This document shows positions 61,852 to 64,000 of a stretch of 64,000 nt of DNA, piece after piece. The stretch is from an uncultured Bacteroidota bacterium (lineage in GTDB: Bacteria > Bacteroidota > Bacteroidia > Chitinophagales > LD1). A program made the translations under genes and the position numbers. Within the stretch, counting starts at the first letter, position 1. Every line of letters begins with the position of its first letter. The DNA lies in contig CALAYL010000005.1 in NCBI GenBank assembly GCA_937894725.1, positions 1 to 64,000 on the forward strand, given 5' to 3'. The notes beneath the pieces were generated by a model that saw only the letters and a list, made by a program, of their open reading frames with translations, had not been told where the DNA came from and did not search any database.

Positions 61852-63309
61852 TTAGCCTATGTACTTTTTGTATAAAGTAAGATAAAGTGCTCTCAAATTG
61901 AAATTTCGTTCTAAAAAAGCAAGTGCAACCATTAAGATGAATATAGAAACCATAATTTTAACTGTAAAAATATGTTCATAGCTAGCAAAAAAGACTGGCA
62001 GACCTATCAAAACAGTGACTACTACCAAAGTACTCAACAATAGTTTGTGATTGTAAATATCTCTTTTTTCAACCTCCATATGACTCAAGTACAATATAGC
62101 CATAACGTGAAAGAAAAAGGCAATAACCCTTGATAATGCTGCACCATGAATACCATAAACAGGTACTAAAAAATAACAGGCTATGATATCTACTACTATA
62201 CCCACCAATATCGTAAATACCAAATATTTCACATAACGGGTATAAAACAATATTTTCAAACCATACAGCTGTCCTAAAAAAATAATGAATAATGCCAAGA
62301 CATTGATTGGGATGTACTTGTATGAGTTCACTAAATCTGGATTACTGGATAATATAAGTAAAACCTCCTTTGAAAACCAGCTTAAAAATAATGCAATAAT
62401 TCCCAACCCAATATAAATTGTACTTATCACCTTTGATAAATAAGACTCATCACCATCAGCAATATTGCCAAATAACCAAGGGGTAAAAGCTCCCACGATA
62501 GCTTCTTTGGTAGCAGAAAAAATAGCAGCAAACGTAATGGCAATATAGTATAGACCAGAGTTGTCAGCACCTGCATATGAATTCAAAAAAAACTTATCTA
62601 TACTTTCTAGTGCAATTCCAGCAAATACATTAGGCAAAAGGGCAAGCGAATACTCCATTGCACTTTTAAATATCGTCTTATCAAAATTAAAGGTAAATTT
62701 TCGATAAAAAAGCGGAATCAGCAATAAACCAAAGAAAATAGCATTAATCAATATACCTAAAATGACACCAAGAATATTCATTTTGAAAATAACGACTAAA
62801 ATTAGGTTCAATAAAATATTTGTTCCAAAAAAAGCAACGTCCAAAATAAAAACCTTAAACCCCTGATGTGTAGCCATAAGATACGCCTTACAGACATTCA
62901 CCATGATAGCAAAAGGAATCGAAAGAAGAAAAACAAATATGTATGGATAGAATGGAATATCTTTCAAAATCGGCTTCAATATCCATCCGCCAAAAATGGC
63001 CAGCAATGCCACAATAACGCTAGAAACAATGAGCGAAGTAAGCAATAAAGTAGATACTAAAGAGTCTTGATACTTGCTGTCATTTGAGTTTTTATTATAA
63101 ATCATTCTGGTAAGTGCTCGAGTGAGCTCTAATCCAGCAAATACAGTAACGATAGCTCCTATACTCTGAGACATTGACAAAATACCATAGTCTGTCTTGG
63201 TTAAGTATGCAGAGAATATAGGAAAAAAGATAATAGAAGATGCCCTAAGAAGAATACTCGAAAAAGAATATAATAGTGAATTCTTAAATACTTTTTTGAG
63301 AGATATCAT
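61852..63309 (-). CDS. Polysaccharide/oligosaccharide flippase (Wzx/MATE-like)
   Basis: 485 residues with about 12-14 hydrophobic helices and the N-terminal pattern LKKVFKNSLLYSFSSILLRA typical of the PST/Wzx oligosaccharide-translocase family. It likely moves lipid-linked repeat units across the inner membrane for O-antigen or capsule. The context of nucleotide-sugar enzymes supports this. The substrate sugar cannot be told from sequence. Its promoter is divergent from fdtA. Confidence 0.88.
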   Translation of the reverse strand: MISLKKVFKNSLLYSFSSILLRASSIIFFPIFSAYLTKTDYGILSMSQSIGAIVTVFAGLELTRALTRMIYNKNSNDSKYQDSLVSTLLLTSLIVSSVIVALLAIFGGWILKPILKDIPFYPYIFVFLLSIPFAIMVNVCKAYLMATHQGFKVFILDVAFFGTNILLNLILVVIFKMNILGVILGILINAIFFGLLLIPLFYRKFTFNFDKTIFKSAMEYSLALLPNVFAGIALESIDKFFLNSYAGADNSGLYYIAITFAAIFSATKEAIVGAFTPWLFGNIADGDESYLSKVISTIYIGLGIIALFLSWFSKEVLLILSSNPDLVNSYKYIPINVLALFIIFLGQLYGLKILFYTRYVKYLVFTILVGIVVDIIACYFLVPVYGIHGAALSRVIAFFFHVMAILYLSHMEVEKRDIYNHKLLLSTLVVVTVLIGLPVFFASYEHIFTVKIMVSIFILMVALAFLERNFNLRALYLTLYKKYIG

Positions 63310-63368
63310 TTAGAAAAAAATAAAGATAAGTGTAAGTAGTGATAAAAACGTAACATACTTTGAAAAGC

Positions 63369-63376
63369 CAAAAGTA
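63369..63376 (-). promoter_or_regulatory. Candidate -7 box of the flippase gene
   Basis: The minus strand reads TACTTTTG, an exact TAnnTTTG match, about 60 bases upstream of the flippase start. It is back to back with the fdtA box at 63398. Confidence 0.4.
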
Positions 63377-63397
63377 TATTTTATAGCTAAAAAAAGA

Positions 63398-63405
63398 TAG
63401 TTTTG
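63398..63405 (+). promoter_or_regulatory. Candidate -7 box of the fdtA-like gene
   Basis: TAGTTTTG, an exact TAnnTTTG match 31 bases upstream of the ATG at 63437. No -33 TTTG at normal spacing. Confidence 0.4.
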
Positions 63406-63436
63406 TTTCTTACTGAAAAAACTAATAATAATTACA

Positions 63437-63838
63437 ATGGACAAGCCAAGACTTATCAGTTTTAAGAAAATAGGGGAGTCTTCTTTAGGTTTTATTTCTG
63501 TTGCTGAATCTGCCACAAACATCCCTTTTGTAATTGAACGGACTTTTTGGACCTATTATACTCCTGAAGAAGTAGTGAGAGGAAGACATGCCCACCATCA
63601 TACCGAGATGATTTTAATAGCCATTGGCGGTAGAATAGTAGTGAATACAGAAATGCCAGATGGCAGCTTAGATGTATTTGTGCTCGACAAGCCAAACGAA
63701 GGACTATATTTACCTAAGTTATGCTGGCATACAATGCAATATTCTCACAGTGTCGTCCAACTTGTACTCGCTTCTAGTCACTACAGCGAATCCGACTACA
63801 TAAGAAGCTATGAAGAGTTCAAAAAAATATCGGCATGA
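63437..63838 (+). CDS. FdtA/QdtA-like dTDP-sugar 3,4-ketoisomerase (cupin)
   Basis: A 133-residue cupin of the WxcM/FdtA family that shifts the keto group of dTDP-4-keto-6-deoxyglucose, a step toward 3-amino-3,6-dideoxy sugars such as Fuc3NAc or Qui3NAc. The active-site His cluster is in VRGRHAHHHTEM near residue 48, and LPKLCWHTMQYSHS follows near 92. Its stop overlaps the start of the next gene (ATGA), a hexapeptide acyltransferase, which matches the FdtA-FdtC order. The aminotransferase FdtB would be expected beyond the window. Confidence 0.88.
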   Translation: MDKPRLISFKKIGESSLGFISVAESATNIPFVIERTFWTYYTPEEVVRGRHAHHHTEMILIAIGGRIVVNTEMPDGSLDVFVLDKPNEGLYLPKLCWHTMQYSHSVVQLVLASSHYSESDYIRSYEEFKKISA

Positions 63839-64000
63839 TACATCCATTAGCAGATATTCGTTCACAAAAAATTGGTAAATCCTCTAGGTTTTGGCAGTTT
63901 GCTATTGTACTTGAAGGAGCTAAGGTAGGCGAAGACTGCAACATTAACTGCCATACTTTTATTGAAAACGATGTTGTCATTGGTGATAGGGTAACTTTAA
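63835..64000 (+). CDS. Hexapeptide-repeat acyltransferase, partial (cut by window end)
   Basis: The first 55 codons are present, beginning MIHPLADIRSQKIGKSS and then AKVGEDCNINCHTFIENDVV, which show the isoleucine-patch (left-handed beta helix) pattern of FdtC/WxcM-type sugar N- or O-acetyltransferases. It overlaps the fdtA-like gene by 4 bases and is probably translationally coupled. The C-terminal part is outside the window. Confidence 0.85.
   Translation, partial: MIHPLADIRSQKIGKSSRFWQFAIVLEGAKVGEDCNINCHTFIENDVVIGDRVTL

Noticed and set aside
61845..61856. Palindrome AGGCTAGTTAGCCT at the gmd/flippase junction
   Set aside because: The 2-base loop cannot form a stable hairpin and the bases are constrained by two stop codons.
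63310..63522. Minus-strand 70-residue hydrophobic frame
   Set aside because: It is antisense to the fdtA-like start and covers its promoter region; it resembles no known protein.

Overview
The window is a 64 kb piece of a low-GC Bacteroidota chromosome. It carries the complete gldK-gldL-gldM-gldN core of the type IX secretion system (T9SS), a PorP/SprF-type protein, several proteins ending in T9SS sorting domains, SusC-like TonB-dependent receptors with a carboxypeptidase-regulatory N-terminal domain, and Bacteroidota-type -7 promoter boxes (TAnnTTTG) close to start codons. The gene set fits a Chitinophagales/Saprospiria-like lineage, but no rRNA is present to settle this. Genes are densely packed. 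No intergenic gap exceeds 300 bases, and I saw no tRNA, rRNA, insertion sequence, prophage or CRISPR array.

Layout: 1-182 tandem 74-bp repeats running into the pheS stop codon; pheS (-); kmo and a secreted subtilase (+); PBP1A and fabG (-); a small secreted protein (+) convergent with a THUMP rRNA methyltransferase (-). From 9.7 to 19.3 kb everything is on the minus strand: an Omp85/BamA-like protein, a DUF4271 membrane protein, a histone-H1-like Lys/Ala-rich ORF, hemD, porP/sprF, then gldK-L-M-N closed by a clear intrinsic terminator. From 19.4 to 23.7 kb on the plus strand are hemW, a DUF1015 protein and a DUF262/HNH (GmrSD-like) probable defence gene with different codon use. Then come HIT and greA (-), a PorV-like barrel fused to OmpA, a 1352-residue secreted protein and a large TonB-dependent receptor (-), a SerA-like dehydrogenase and rsmA (-). 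Plus-strand genes pepA, pdxA, a DUF1761 protein, a type-B-sorted giant, ribE, a YhiN-like flavoprotein, a DUF4476 protein and a lipoprotein follow.

At 46.2-52.8 kb a TonB receptor and a T9SS beta-helix protein (-) diverge from a PhoB/PhoR-like two-component system (+). The shared intergenic region holds 11-bp-spaced GTTAAG direct repeats and a perfect 16-bp palindrome, which suggests direct control, possibly by phosphate. Just downstream, behind a near-perfect Bacteroidota promoter, lies a two-gene operon (52930-58166) of large exported paralogues. They match no family I recognise but share a C-terminal domain with a clan-CD (caspase/CHAT/gingipain-like) His/Cys signature. This is the best candidate for an undescribed system here. 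The window ends in a surface-polysaccharide locus: WbpB-like dehydrogenase, GDP-fucose synthase, GDP-mannose dehydratase, flippase, FdtA-like ketoisomerase and a truncated hexapeptide acyltransferase.

The second notable item is the H1-like ORF and hemD (16630-15390). The hemD frame stays open upstream of its only usable (GTG) start, with the same Lys/Ser/Ala-rich composition. A 9-A run at the end of the H1-like frame would join the two by a -1 frameshift.
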